Positions 6,983-16,448 of a stretch of DNA of 64,000 bases are shown in pieces (the first letter of the stretch is position 1; every line of letters begins with the position of its first letter). Location of the stretch: positions 3,844,001-3,908,000 of the forward strand of contig OZ245818.1 of assembly GCA_965228435.1 (NCBI GenBank), read 5' to 3'. Position numbers and translations under genes: made by a program. The notes beneath the pieces were generated by a model, which did not search any database, had not been told where the DNA came from, and saw nothing but the letters and a program-made list of their open reading frames with translations. Source of the stretch: Hoeflea_A sp965228435 (GTDB lineage Bacteria > Pseudomonadota > Alphaproteobacteria > Rhizobiales > Rhizobiaceae).

Positions 6983-9544
6983 TCAACGATTGTCGAGCAG
7001 GCGCTCCAGGTAGAACCGTTCCATCTCGGGCCGGAACGCGTCGCCGAGGCGTTCGCGGATGGCTTCGAGAATGCGGCGAGCGCGCTGGATATCGGCCTCT
7101 TCCGGCACCTTGACGTTTTCGCCGAAATCCGGGCCGGTGTTGGCCTGCGGGCGGCCCAGCGGATCGAGTCGTGACGGTTCGCGATTGGCCGGTCCGGTGT
7201 TCGGACCCGGATTCTGACCCATGGCCTGGCGCATCTGGTTCATCATGGCCTCGGCGCCGCGGCGCAGCGCCTGCAGGGCGCGACCCTGCTCGCCGACGGC
7301 CTCTTCGCCCTCACCTTCGCCAAGCGCCTTGCCGGCTTCGCCCATGGCCTCACCCGCCTCGTCGAAGCCCTGGTTCGGCTGCATACCGAAATTCCTCAGG
7401 GCTTCCTGAAGCTCGCCGAGCTGTTGCTGCAACTGCTCCTGCTGTTCGCGCAGGTCTCGCAGCGCCTGGCGCAGTTCTTCCTCGGTCATCTGCTGGTCGC
7501 CGCCGGGCTGCTGTTGCTGCTGTTGGTTCTGACCCTGCTGACGCTCCGGGTTTTGGTAGAAATCCTGCCGACGCCGTTCCTGCAGCATCTGCTCCAGATC
7601 GAAAGTGCGCTCCATGAGTTGCTGCTGTTGCTGCATCAGTTCGCCGAGCCGGTCCATCTGCTGGCGCATCGGATTGTCGCCCTGCTGCTGCTGTTGCTGG
7701 CCCATCTGCAGGTTGTTCATCATGCGCTGCAGCTCGGACAGCAATTGCTGAGCCTGATCACGAGCGCCGGACTGGGCAAGGTTCTCGATCTGGTCGAGCA
7801 TGCGATCGAGGTCATTCTGGCGCAGCATGTTCTGCAGCGCGTTCGGCGGGATCTCCGCCATCATGTCCTGCTGCATGTTCTGAGCGAGCGCCTGCAGAAA
7901 CTCCTGCATCGCCTCGCGCAATTCGTCCATCAGAGCCTGGATCTGCTCGTCCGTCGCGCCGTTTTGCAGGGCCTCTGAAAGTGCCCGCTGGGCTTCGCGC
8001 AAACGCCGTTCGGCAAAGGAGAGGTCTCCATCCTCGATGCCCAAAGCGATGTCCCAGAGGTAGTCGGCCGCATCGCGATACATATCGTCGTTGAACGATT
8101 GCTTGATGCGGGTGCGGGCGGACTTGATCAGCAGGTAATGGGTCGAGTTCTTGATCGTCTCCTCAGGCGCAAGCGTGATGGCGTCATTGAGATCAATCAC
8201 CCGGTCGACCCGGTTGGTGTCGAGGGCCAGTACCTGACGCTGTTCCGCAACGGACCCGGCCAGAAGATTGTGGAAGTACTTGCCGGGCAGGACCATCTCG
8301 ATCGTTTCGCTGCGACCCGTCTGACCGACGGAGTCTTCGGCAACCAGCGTGATCCGAACCGGCATTCCGGCCATCGGGTGTTCTGTCAGGTTGCGACTCT
8401 CGCGGGCCTTGCGTTCACGCGCGCCGGAGCGCGGCAGCGTCAGCGGATATTCCGGCGGATCGTAGAGCGCATTGGCATCGGGCGACGGTTCTTCGACCGG
8501 CAGGATTTCCGCGTAGGCGCGCTCGGTACCGTAATCGTCATTGACCGTGAAGGTGATTTCCAGCGCACCGTTGACGGCGCGACCGGGTCTGCCGTCGAAG
8601 GCGATGACGGGGGCCGTGTCCGGAATGAGCGTGAAACGCCAGCTTTCAACCGTCGCCTCGTTCTGGCGCACAACGAGCGAACCAGCGGCTTCGGGCGTGT
8701 AGTTGAAGCTGCGGGGGTTTAGCCCCGACATGGCGCTGGTGATTTCCTCGTCGGAGGCCTGCATGGCAATGTCGGAATCGTCGGTGCGGAAGATCACGTC
8801 CTCCGTTCCGGTGCCTCCGACGATGCGCACCAGCATTTCGCTGCCCTCCGGCACCGCAATCGTTTCCGGCAGTCCGGTGGTTGTTCCGGTCAGGAAGATC
8901 GGCGCCTTGCCGGTGTATTTAGGCGGCGTGACCCAGGCATCGATGCGTACGCCGGCGACTTCCGGCGGCTGCTCGTGGCTGCGGAAGGCATCGCCGATCA
9001 GGCCGGAGCCATTGGAGAAGGAAAAGCTAAAGGCGGTGACCAGAAGCAACGCGACGAACACCCGGACCCCGAACGGATCGAGTTTCGGTGTCGGTGGCTG
9101 CGGTGCGCTGGCCCGGATCTGCCGGACCTTGTCTGCCATGCGTGCCTGGTGACGCCGCCACAGGGCGCGGGCAAAATCATCGCCCTGTTCCAGTTTGTCC
9201 GACTGGACGGCCAGTGCCTGGTGAATGATCTTGTTGTCCCGTTCCAGGCGCCGAAGGGCCTCCGCGCCCTGCGGCATGCGCAGGCTGCGCAACGGGAACA
9301 GCGAACCGACCAGAAGAATGGCGAAGAGTGCCAGAGAGACAATTCTCAGCCAGTCCGGCACGGCACGGAAATATCCGAACCAGGACAGCGACACGAACAG
9401 TGCCACGACGCCGATCACAGGCAGCAGCCTCGGCCACAGCCTTTCAAACAGAATGACACCGCGCATGGTGCGGATTTTGGCCGCTATGCGCCGTCTCAGG
9501 GTTTCACCGGTCCGTACTGCCTGCTCGTCCGCATCCTCGGTCAT
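6983..9544 (-). CDS. TIGR02302-type large membrane protein with Gln-rich coiled coil
   Basis: About 853 residues. Two N-terminal membrane segments (residues about 43-90) and a third near residue 165 precede a large extracytoplasmic region. After residue about 500 the protein becomes helical and very rich in Gln/Met/Arg (QQLLSELQRMMNNLQMGQQQ), giving runs of CTG/TTG on the plus strand. This architecture and the position after lysA match the alphaproteobacterial TIGR02302 family, whose function is unknown. The ATG at 9544 has an AGAGGCG ribosome-binding site; a GTG at 9550 is the alternative. Confidence 0.9.
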   Translation of the reverse strand: MTEDADEQAVRTGETLRRRIAAKIRTMRGVILFERLWPRLLPVIGVVALFVSLSWFGYFRAVPDWLRIVSLALFAILLVGSLFPLRSLRMPQGAEALRRLERDNKIIHQALAVQSDKLEQGDDFARALWRRHQARMADKVRQIRASAPQPPTPKLDPFGVRVFVALLLVTAFSFSFSNGSGLIGDAFRSHEQPPEVAGVRIDAWVTPPKYTGKAPIFLTGTTTGLPETIAVPEGSEMLVRIVGGTGTEDVIFRTDDSDIAMQASDEEITSAMSGLNPRSFNYTPEAAGSLVVRQNEATVESWRFTLIPDTAPVIAFDGRPGRAVNGALEITFTVNDDYGTERAYAEILPVEEPSPDANALYDPPEYPLTLPRSGARERKARESRNLTEHPMAGMPVRITLVAEDSVGQTGRSETIEMVLPGKYFHNLLAGSVAEQRQVLALDTNRVDRVIDLNDAITLAPEETIKNSTHYLLIKSARTRIKQSFNDDMYRDAADYLWDIALGIEDGDLSFAERRLREAQRALSEALQNGATDEQIQALMDELREAMQEFLQALAQNMQQDMMAEIPPNALQNMLRQNDLDRMLDQIENLAQSGARDQAQQLLSELQRMMNNLQMGQQQQQQGDNPMRQQMDRLGELMQQQQQLMERTFDLEQMLQERRRQDFYQNPERQQGQNQQQQQQPGGDQQMTEEELRQALRDLREQQEQLQQQLGELQEALRNFGMQPNQGFDEAGEAMGEAGKALGEGEGEEAVGEQGRALQALRRGAEAMMNQMRQAMGQNPGPNTGPANREPSRLDPLGRPQANTGPDFGENVKVPEEADIQRARRILEAIRERLGDAFRPEMERFYLERLLDNR

Positions 9545-9673
9545 GGGCACTCGCCTCTAATCCGGATAATCGGTTCAAGATAGCATTGTTTGCGGCAAAG
9601 GCGAGACACCGCAACAAATTGTGACATTCGGCGGATTTTGCGCCGACCCTTTCCACACCTGAGAAGCGCCCGC

Positions 9674-10954
9674 TTATTGTGCTGCTTCGGTCAGCCAGTC
9701 CGGGACGGAATCCAGCCCAATCAGTTGCTCGTACGTGGTGCGCGGTCGCACCACGTGGAATTCGCCGCCACGCACCAGAACCTCGGGCACCAGAAGGCGG
9801 CTGTTATAGGTCGAGGATTGAACCGCCCCATAGGCGCCGGCGCTGCCGACGGCGATCAGATCGCCGGATTGAAGCAAAGGCATGTCACGGTCCAGGGCTA
9901 TGTAGTCGCCGGTTTCGCAAACCGGGCCAACGATATCGGCGTGCACATGTGGCGTATCGGACGGCGGCAGGGTCACCGGGCGAATGTCGTGCCAGGCCTC
10001 GTAAAGGGTTGGGCGAATCAGGTCATTCATGGCCGCGTCGACGACGAAGAAGCTCTTTGAGCCGCCATCCTTTACGTAGAGCACCTCGCTGACAAGAATC
10101 CCGGCATTGCCGGCGATCATGCGGCCGGGTTCGAAAATGACCTGGCAATCGAGGGTTTTGACCTGTTCGAGGACCACATCGGCATAGGCGCGCGGATCAG
10201 GCGGCGGATCATTGTCAGCCCGGTAGGGGATGCCCAGTCCGCCGCCGACGTCGATGTGGGTGATCTCGTGACCGGCGCCGCGCAAACGGCCGACCAGTTC
10301 CTGCAGCAGCCGAAACGCATCGCTATAGGGCTGCAGGTCGGTGATCTGGCTGCCGATATGCATGTCGATGCCGGTGGCGCGGATGCCCGGCAATTCAGCG
10401 GCCCGGGCGTAGACGGCTTCGGCGCGGGTCCAGGAAATCCCGAACTTGTTTTCCTTCTTGCCCGTCGAAATCTTGGCATGGGTACGGGCATCGACGTCCG
10501 GATTGATGCGGAACGACACCGGAGCCACCTTGCCGGCCTTCAAGGCGCGGGCGTTGAGGAGTTCCAGTTCCGGTTCCGATTCGACGTTGAAGCACAGGAT
10601 TCCGGCCTCGAGGGCCGCGTCCATCTCGGCTGCTGTCTTGCCGACGCCGGAAAAGACGATCCTGTTTGCCGGAATTCCGGCCGCCAGTGCACGCCGCATC
10701 TCGCCTTCCGAGACGACATCGGCTCCGGCGCCGAGGGACGCCAGGGTCGCCAGAACGCCCTGATTGGAGTTGGCCTTCATGGCATAGCAGACAAGCGCAT
10801 CGATATCGGCAAATGCGTCCGCAAACACCCGGTAGTGGCGCTCCAGCGTCGCTGTCGAATAACAGTAGAATGGCGTGCCAACGGCCCGGGCAATGTCGGG
10901 TACGGCGACATCCTCGGCGTAAAGGACGCCGTCACGATAATCGAAATGGTTCAC
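9674..10954 (-). CDS. lysA: Diaminopimelate decarboxylase
   Basis: PLP enzyme of the last step of lysine synthesis, meso-diaminopimelate to L-lysine. The PLP lysine lies in VCYAMKANSNQ, with the family motifs GMHIGSQITD-like (DMHIGSQITD), the glycine-rich phosphate loop DVGGGLGIPY and the C-terminal GPVCETGDY containing the active-site cysteine. At 426 residues it has the normal length. It follows lptM by 11 bases and precedes the TIGR02302 gene, an order common in rhizobia. Confidence 0.97.
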   Translation of the reverse strand: MNHFDYRDGVLYAEDVAVPDIARAVGTPFYCYSTATLERHYRVFADAFADIDALVCYAMKANSNQGVLATLASLGAGADVVSEGEMRRALAAGIPANRIVFSGVGKTAAEMDAALEAGILCFNVESEPELELLNARALKAGKVAPVSFRINPDVDARTHAKISTGKKENKFGISWTRAEAVYARAAELPGIRATGIDMHIGSQITDLQPYSDAFRLLQELVGRLRGAGHEITHIDVGGGLGIPYRADNDPPPDPRAYADVVLEQVKTLDCQVIFEPGRMIAGNAGILVSEVLYVKDGGSKSFFVVDAAMNDLIRPTLYEAWHDIRPVTLPPSDTPHVHADIVGPVCETGDYIALDRDMPLLQSGDLIAVGSAGAYGAVQSSTYNSRLLVPEVLVRGGEFHVVRPRTTYEQLIGLDSVPDWLTEAAQ

Positions 10955-10965
10955 GGCGGTGGACT

Positions 10966-11157
10966 CTACTCAATCAGCGGATCGAGGATAAAGCGTCGGT
11001 TTTTCGCCTTTTCCTCCTGCTCGTCCGCGTTCTCTTCCGTCTGGCCGACCGGTCCCGATTGCGGAATGTCCAGAGGACCCTGACGGCCGCACCCGGACAG
11101 CACCAGGGCGGCCAGAAAGGCAAGGGTCGCGGCTTGGGCGGCACGGGTGGCGGTCAT
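10966..11157 (-). CDS. lptM: LptM-type small lipoprotein
   Basis: A 63-residue protein starting at the ATG at 11157. A signal peptide (TLAFLAALV) ends in the lipobox LSGC, followed directly by GRQGPLDIP. This LSGCGxxGPL pattern defines LptM (YifL), a small lipoprotein that helps mature the LptD-LptE lipopolysaccharide translocon in E. coli. The tail is charged and Glu/Lys-rich. It lies between argH and lysA, the usual place for this gene in proteobacteria. Confidence 0.85.
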   Translation of the reverse strand: MTATRAAQAATLAFLAALVLSGCGRQGPLDIPQSGPVGQTEENADEQEEKAKNRRFILDPLIE

Positions 11158-11231
11158 CGGGTTTGCCTGTGTTGGTCGGTCTTGCGGTGGTTGTAGCCGA
11201 GTTGGGCGCGCTTGTGCACCCTGTTTGAAGA

Positions 11232-12620
11232 CTACAGGTGTTTTCGCCACCAGGCGATTTGCTTGCGGACCTGGTCTGGCGCCGTACCGCCGAAGCTGGT
11301 GCGGCTGGCGACCGACGCCTCGACTGTGAGGACAGCATAGACATTGTCAGTGATGGCGCTGTTGATTGCCTGCAGGTCGGCCAGTGCCAGGTCGGACAGG
11401 TCACAGCCCTTTTCTTCGGCGAGCGCCACGGCCGCGCCGGTTACGTGGTGCGCCTCGCGGAACGGCAGACCGGCTTCGCGGACCAGCCAGTCGGCGAGAT
11501 CGGTGGCCGTGGAGTAACCGGCACCGGCCGCAGCCTTCATGGCATATCCCGAGACGGCCAGGTCGCTGACCATTCCGGTCATGGCGGCGATCGCCAGTTC
11601 CAGCGTCTCGGCGGCGTCGAAGACCTGTTCCTTGTCTTCCTGCATGTCCTTGGAATAGGCGAGCGGCAGACCCTTCATCACCGTGAGCAGGGCGATGAGC
11701 GCACCGTTGAGGCGGCCTGTTTTGGCGCGCACCAGTTCCGCGGCATCCGGGTTCTTCTTTTGCGGCATGATCGAAGAGCCGGTGGAGAAAGAATCGGAGA
11801 GCCGGATGAAGCCGAATTGCGGTGTCGACCAGATGACGATTTCCTCGGCAAGTCGTGACAGGTGGGTGCCGCATATGGAGGCGAGAGACAGGAACTCTAG
11901 CGCGAAGTCCCGGTCCGAGACCGTGTCGATGGAGTTGCGCGTCGGGCCCGAAAACCCGAGCGCATTCGCCGTCCGGTCGCGATCGACGGGAAAGCCGGTT
12001 CCGGCGAGGGCGGCTGCGCCCAGCGGGCATTCATCCAGTCGCGCCAGCGCGTCCCGCACACGTGACCGGTCGCGGCCGAACATTTCGACATAAGCCATGC
12101 AGTGATGGCCGAAGGTCACGGGCTGGGCTGTTTGCAGATGCGTAAAACCCGGCATCACCGTATCGGCGTGTTCTTCGGCCCGGTCGAGAAATGCGCCGAT
12201 CAGCTTCGTCAACGCCGCTTCGGTCGCCCCCAGGGTGGAGCGCACCCACATGCGGAAGTCCAGGGCGACCTGATCGTTGCGCGAGCGGGCCGTATGCAGG
12301 CGGCCGGCGGCCGGGCCGATCAAATCGGCCAGGCGCGCTTCGATGTTCATGTGAATGTCTTCCAGCCGCCGCGAGAACTCGAAGCCACCTTTTTCGATTT
12401 CTGACAATATCGTGTTCAGACCCTGCGCAATCTTGTCACCGTCCTCGGCCGAAATTATGTGAGTATCGACGAGCATGGCCGCATGGGCCAGCGAGCCCTG
12501 GATGTCTTGGACATAGAGCTTTTTGTCGAAATCGATCGACGCATTGATCTCTTCCATGATGGCATCGGGGCCCGAAGCGAAGCGTCCGCCCCACATCTGG
12601 TTGGAGGTTTTGCCGGTCAT
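11232..12620 (-). CDS. argH: Argininosuccinate lyase
   Basis: Final arginine-synthesis enzyme, splitting argininosuccinate to arginine and fumarate. The fumarase/aspartase signature GSSIMPQKKNPD is intact, as are the N-terminal MWGGRF and the segment HTARSRNDQV. The ATG at 12620 gives 462 residues, the family length; the longer open frame to 13115 is antisense to the divergent tlpA gene and is rejected. Only 28 bases separate argH from divergent tlpA, so the promoters must overlap the coding starts. Confidence 0.97.
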   Translation of the reverse strand: MTGKTSNQMWGGRFASGPDAIMEEINASIDFDKKLYVQDIQGSLAHAAMLVDTHIISAEDGDKIAQGLNTILSEIEKGGFEFSRRLEDIHMNIEARLADLIGPAAGRLHTARSRNDQVALDFRMWVRSTLGATEAALTKLIGAFLDRAEEHADTVMPGFTHLQTAQPVTFGHHCMAYVEMFGRDRSRVRDALARLDECPLGAAALAGTGFPVDRDRTANALGFSGPTRNSIDTVSDRDFALEFLSLASICGTHLSRLAEEIVIWSTPQFGFIRLSDSFSTGSSIMPQKKNPDAAELVRAKTGRLNGALIALLTVMKGLPLAYSKDMQEDKEQVFDAAETLELAIAAMTGMVSDLAVSGYAMKAAAGAGYSTATDLADWLVREAGLPFREAHHVTGAAVALAEEKGCDLSDLALADLQAINSAITDNVYAVLTVEASVASRTSFGGTAPDQVRKQIAWWRKHL

Positions 12621-12648
12621 GACTGATTGAACTCCGGAGACGACATAC

Positions 12649-13320
12649 ATGTCGGAACAGAAAAACAGGGGCGTATCGCTGAAAATCGTCGGTATTGCCG
12701 TCGTTCTCGCCGCGCTCGCCGGTGTCGGTGCGGTATACGTGAACGGCATGCGGTCTGGCAATATGGTGCAGGTCGCCGATGCTTCCGGCGAAAGCTGCTC
12801 CGCATCGCTGGCGCTTGCCGAGACGATCCAGCCGCTGGCAACCGGCCAGGTTGCGGCCATGGCCTCGGCGACGGATGTGACGCCGCTGCAGTCGCTGGCC
12901 TTCGCTGGGCCTGAAGGCGAGGCGATGACGCTGGGCGACATGTCCGGCAAGACCGTTCTGGTCAATCTTTGGGCCACATGGTGCGCGCCGTGCCGTGAGG
13001 AAATGCCCGCTCTCGATGAATTGCAGGCCGAACTCGGCGGTGACGATTTCGAAGTGGTGGCCATCAACATCGATGGTGGCGACGACACCAAACCGAAGAA
13101 GTTCCTCAACGACATCAGCGTTTCGAACCTCGGTTACTATCGCGACAACACGATGGGCGTTTTCAACACGCTGAAAAAGGATGGGCTCGCCTTCGGCCTG
13201 CCGGTCACGCTGCTGGTGGATGACAAGGGGTGTCTGCTTTCCAGCATGAACGGCCCGGCCCACTGGTCGAGCGAGGATGCGAAAACCTACATCCGCGGCG
13301 CGTTGAAGCGCGAAAGCTAG
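12649..13320 (+). CDS. tlpA: TlpA-family thiol:disulfide interchange protein
   Basis: A 223-residue membrane-anchored periplasmic thioredoxin. Residues about 10-32 form the anchor. The thioredoxin domain carries the active site WATWCAPCREEMP and the cis-proline in LPVTLLVDDKG. TlpA/CycY proteins reduce cysteines of cytochrome oxidase or apocytochrome c. Being divergent from argH matches rhizobial tlpA. A pair of extra cysteines (SCSASL near residue 50, KGC near 200) is seen outside the active site. Confidence 0.9.
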   Translation: MSEQKNRGVSLKIVGIAVVLAALAGVGAVYVNGMRSGNMVQVADASGESCSASLALAETIQPLATGQVAAMASATDVTPLQSLAFAGPEGEAMTLGDMSGKTVLVNLWATWCAPCREEMPALDELQAELGGDDFEVVAINIDGGDDTKPKKFLNDISVSNLGYYRDNTMGVFNTLKKDGLAFGLPVTLLVDDKGCLLSSMNGPAHWSSEDAKTYIRGALKRES

Positions 13321-14204
13321 CCCGCAACGGCGCCAAACCGGTCGATCACCCAGCCGGCAAAAGCCCGGTTTGCCGGAGTTGTCGCATGCTCCGGCACGTT
13401 GAGCAGGTAGTAGGCCTCTTCCATCGCAATGCTCTGCGGATAGGGTCGCACCAGGCGACCGTCCCCGATCAGGGATGCTGCAAGGGTATCGTGCGCCATC
13501 GCCAGCCCGGCACCGCCGAGGGCGGCGGTGATCGAAACGCTGTAGGTGGTCGCCAGATGCACGATTTTCCCGCGTGGCATCGATTCTCCACGGGTGCCGG
13601 CCCAGGCTTCCCAATTGGCCAGCACTCCGGTGCAATCAAACAGGTTTGCGGTTCGCCAGTCCTCCATCTGGTCGGCGATCTCGGGCGTGCAGACCGGAAA
13701 GGTGGTCTCATGCGCCAGGCGTTGTGCGTCGAACCGGTCCTGGAGGCGGCGGCCGAAGCGGATTTCCACATCCGAGGGCGACGGCGTGTGATCCGGATCC
13801 CAGGTGTGGGTGGTGATGTTGAGGCGCAGCCAGGGATGGGCGGCAAACAGGTCGCCCAGGCGCGGCGCCAGCCAGAACACCGAAAACGCCATGTTGACGT
13901 GCACTGTCAGGACCTTTCCGCGATCGCCGCCGGTCATCATTCGGGTGCCTGACGACAACGTTGAAAACGCTTCCTGAACCACTGGCAGGTAGGCGAGGCC
14001 GGCATCGGTCAGTTGCAAGGCGCGGGGTCGCCGGACGAACAGAGCTCGGCCCAAAAACTGTTCGAGCGAACGCATCTGCTGAGAGATCGCCGATTGCGTC
14101 ATGTTGAGTTCGCCGGCGGCGGCCGTGAATGACAGGTGCCGCGCTGAAGCTTCGAAAGCACGCAGCCAGTTGAGCGGCGGCAAAGTACCGGTGTCCACGA
14201 GCAA
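13317..14204 (-). CDS. LysR-family transcriptional regulator (GcvA-like)
   Basis: A 295-residue LysR regulator. The N-terminal helix-turn-helix (LSFTAAAGELNMTQSAISQQMRSLE) and the PLNWLRAFEASARHLSF opening are typical of the GcvA subgroup. A co-inducer-binding domain follows. Start codons are non-ATG: TTG at 14204 or GTG at 14198. It diverges from the aldolase/desaturase/Rieske genes, and a perfect 9-base dyad fitting a LysR box lies between them. It is therefore the likely regulator of that operon and of itself. Its 3' end overlaps the tlpA stop by 4 bases. Confidence 0.9.
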   Translation of the reverse strand: MLVDTGTLPPLNWLRAFEASARHLSFTAAAGELNMTQSAISQQMRSLEQFLGRALFVRRPRALQLTDAGLAYLPVVQEAFSTLSSGTRMMTGGDRGKVLTVHVNMAFSVFWLAPRLGDLFAAHPWLRLNITTHTWDPDHTPSPSDVEIRFGRRLQDRFDAQRLAHETTFPVCTPEIADQMEDWRTANLFDCTGVLANWEAWAGTRGESMPRGKIVHLATTYSVSITAALGGAGLAMAHDTLAASLIGDGRLVRPYPQSIAMEEAYYLLNVPEHATTPANRAFAGWVIDRFGAVAG

Positions 14205-14214
14205 TCCCCAAACG

Positions 14215-14237
14215 ACCCATTAGTTTGACTAATGGGT
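14215..14237. promoter_or_regulatory. Perfect 9-bp dyad, likely LysR operator
   Basis: ACCCATTAG, a 5-base spacer TTTGA, then CTAATGGGT form a perfect inverted repeat. The core contains the T-N11-A spacing expected of LysR sites. It begins 11 bases upstream of the LysR gene start, in the divergent promoter region of the operon at 14312. Confidence 0.7.
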
Positions 14238-14311
14238 TAACTCGGGATTTGTCGTTTGTGAAGTGGACTGGCATTGTCGGATAAAGTCGACAACCGAAAG
14301 GGATATCCGAA

Positions 14312-15076
14312 ATGGCAACGGTCAGCAGCATTCGTTCTGGCGAGAATATCGGGCACTGGCAGGAGCGGGTCGATCTCGCGGCCGCCTTTCGCTGGACGGT
14401 CCGTCTCGATATGCACGAGGCGGTGGCCAACCACTTCTCAGCGGCCGTCAATGATGATGGCACCCGCTTTTTGATGAACGCCAACCAGCAGCATTTCGCC
14501 CGCATCAAGGCAAGCGACCTGCTGCTGCTCGATGCCAATGACCGCAGCACGCTGGAGCAGCCAGACGCGCCCGATCCGACGGCCTGGGGCCTGCATGGGG
14601 CGATCCACCGTGCGTGCCCGCATGCGCGCTGTGTCATGCATGTGCATTCGATCTTCGCGACGGTTCTGGCGAGCCTGAAAGACTCAACCCTGCAGCCGAT
14701 CGATCAGAACACCGCGATCTTCTACAACCGGGTCGTCATCGACGAACAGTATGGAGGCCTGGCCTTCGAATCCGAAGGTGAAAGATGCGCCGCCATGCTC
14801 GCGGATCCGTCGAAAAAGGTCATGGTGATGGGCAATCACGGTGTCCTCGTCATCGGCGATACGGTCGCAGACACATTCAATCGCATGTTCTATTTCGAGC
14901 GCGCCGCTGAAACCTATATCCGTGCGTTGCAGACCGGGCAGGAACTGCGTGTCCTCAGCCACGAAATTGCAGAAAAGACGGCGCGCGAAATCGACGACTA
15001 TCCCGAGCAGTCGGACCGTCATCTGAATGAATTGAAGGCCATTCTCGACGAAGAAGGCAGCAACTACGCGACCTGA
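14312..15076 (+). CDS. Class II aldolase/adducin-family protein
   Basis: A 254-residue protein of the fuculose-1-phosphate aldolase/adducin fold. The zinc-binding pair is visible in VMHVHSIFATV, with a further histidine in VMVMGNHGVLVIG. An AAETYIRAL helix follows, as in this family. Metabolic members cleave sugar phosphates, but many in catabolic clusters act on other hydroxy-carbonyl compounds. It is first in an apparent operon with the desaturase-like oxygenase (11-base gap) and the Rieske ferredoxin. The substrate is unknown. Confidence 0.88.
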   Translation: MATVSSIRSGENIGHWQERVDLAAAFRWTVRLDMHEAVANHFSAAVNDDGTRFLMNANQQHFARIKASDLLLLDANDRSTLEQPDAPDPTAWGLHGAIHRACPHARCVMHVHSIFATVLASLKDSTLQPIDQNTAIFYNRVVIDEQYGGLAFESEGERCAAMLADPSKKVMVMGNHGVLVIGDTVADTFNRMFYFERAAETYIRALQTGQELRVLSHEIAEKTAREIDDYPEQSDRHLNELKAILDEEGSNYAT

Positions 15077-15087
15077 CTGAGGAAGCC

Positions 15088-16110
15088 ATGGGCGAATTCG
15101 TAGCAACCAACGCTGCCTCGAGCGGCATCTGCATTGACCGCAAGATGCTGAAAACGCTGGCGAAGCGGTCAGACCGGCCCGGCCTGATCTATCTGGCGCA
15201 ATGGGTGACGTCGCTCGTCTTGACGGGGTCTCTCGTCTGGCTCTCATTGGGAACCTGGTGGGTTTGGCCGGCAATGACCCTGCACGGCGTCTTTCTGTCG
15301 GTTCCGGCCTATGCGCTCAGTCACGAGACGGCGCACGGCACTGCCTTCCGCACCCGCTGGCTGAACGAGGCCGTGCTCTGGGTCACCTCGCTGATCTATT
15401 TCGAGGAACCGCTGCATCGCCGTTACACCCACACCAATCACCACACCTACACCTGGCATGTCGGCAAGGACAGCCAGATGCCCTTCGACACGCCGATGGA
15501 TTTCCGCGGTTGGTTGCAGGAGGTCACGGGTCTGGGTCTCGCTCGCTTTCATGTGGCCAGCCTGTTCGCCTTGGCATTCGACCGACCACCGGAGATGGTT
15601 CGTTTCGCAACGCCGCAATCGGAAATGCCGAAGCTGGTGCGCAATGCGCGCATCATTCTTGTTCTGGTGGCGCTGGTGATCGGCCTGATCCTGGCCGGCA
15701 TCACCTGGCCGCTTTGGTTCCTCATTCTGCCGCGGCTGCTCGGCGCGCCGGTGATGCTGCTCTTCACGCTGATCCAGCACGTCGAGATGCAGGAGAATTC
15801 TCCGTCGATCCTCGACAGCACCCGGTCGTTTCGAACGTCCTGGCTGGGCCGGTTCCTCTATGCCAACATGAACAACCACATCGAGCATCACCTTTATCCC
15901 CAGGTGCCTTTCTACGCGCTGCCGCAATTGCACGAGGCGGTGAAAGAGCAGTTGCCGGAACCGGATCCGGGTTTCTGGCGAACCAATGCCGAGGTTCTGT
16001 CGGTGGTGTTGCGCCGGTCGATGGGCCGGGGTGCGGAAGCTGCCAGCATCCGCCAGGCGCCGCACATGGCCAATGCCGGCCTTGAGCGCATCGCTGCCCG
16101 AACCATGTGA
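15088..16110 (+). CDS. Fatty-acid desaturase-fold di-iron oxygenase, MocD-like
   Basis: A 340-residue integral-membrane di-iron enzyme with the three histidine boxes: HETAHG, HRRYTHTNHH and NNHIEHHLYPQ. Hydrophobic segments surround residues about 30-75 and 185-225. The fold covers desaturases, alkane hydroxylases and rhizopine MocD. Pairing with a MocE-like Rieske protein immediately downstream suggests an oxygenase or O-demethylase using ferredoxin electrons, rather than lipid desaturation. No reductase (MocF-like) is seen in the window, so electrons must come from elsewhere. Confidence 0.85.
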   Translation: MGEFVATNAASSGICIDRKMLKTLAKRSDRPGLIYLAQWVTSLVLTGSLVWLSLGTWWVWPAMTLHGVFLSVPAYALSHETAHGTAFRTRWLNEAVLWVTSLIYFEEPLHRRYTHTNHHTYTWHVGKDSQMPFDTPMDFRGWLQEVTGLGLARFHVASLFALAFDRPPEMVRFATPQSEMPKLVRNARIILVLVALVIGLILAGITWPLWFLILPRLLGAPVMLLFTLIQHVEMQENSPSILDSTRSFRTSWLGRFLYANMNNHIEHHLYPQVPFYALPQLHEAVKEQLPEPDPGFWRTNAEVLSVVLRRSMGRGAEAASIRQAPHMANAGLERIAARTM

Positions 16111-16137
16111 CTTTTTTCGACCTTTCTGGAGAGTCAG

Positions 16138-16446
16138 ATGACTGACTGGGTACATGTCTGCGCCGCAGATGAGATCGATGACGAGGATGTCATGCGTTTC
16201 GACAGGGATGGCTGCAGCTTTGCCATCTACAGAACCGAGGGCGGTTATTTCGCCACAGACGGGTTCTGCACCCACGAAAAGCAGCACCTCGCCGATGGCC
16301 TCGTCATTGGTCGGGTGATTGAGTGCCCCCTGCACGGTGGCCGTTTCGACGTGACCACCGGCAAGGCGCTGAGTGCACTGGTTTGCATCGATCTGCGCAC
16401 CTACGATGTCAAAGTCGAGGGCGGACAGGTATACATGGCGCTTTAA
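16138..16446 (+). CDS. Rieske [2Fe-2S] ferredoxin, MocE-like
   Basis: A 102-residue stand-alone Rieske ferredoxin. The cluster ligands are in FCTHEKQHL and ECPLHGGRFD (C-x-H, 17 residues, C-x-x-H). Size and context match MocE, the ferredoxin of rhizopine demethylation and similar oxygenase systems. It is third in the operon with a ribosome-binding site GGAGAG in front and most likely supplies electrons to the adjacent di-iron enzyme. The type I secretion gene ends two bases downstream in the opposite direction. Confidence 0.92.
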   Translation: MTDWVHVCAADEIDDEDVMRFDRDGCSFAIYRTEGGYFATDGFCTHEKQHLADGLVIGRVIECPLHGGRFDVTTGKALSALVCIDLRTYDVKVEGGQVYMAL

Positions 16447-16448
16447 TT

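Noticed and set aside
11232..13115. Argininosuccinate lyase frame extended to 13115
   Set aside because: The extension overlaps the divergent tlpA gene. The normal family start is at 12620.
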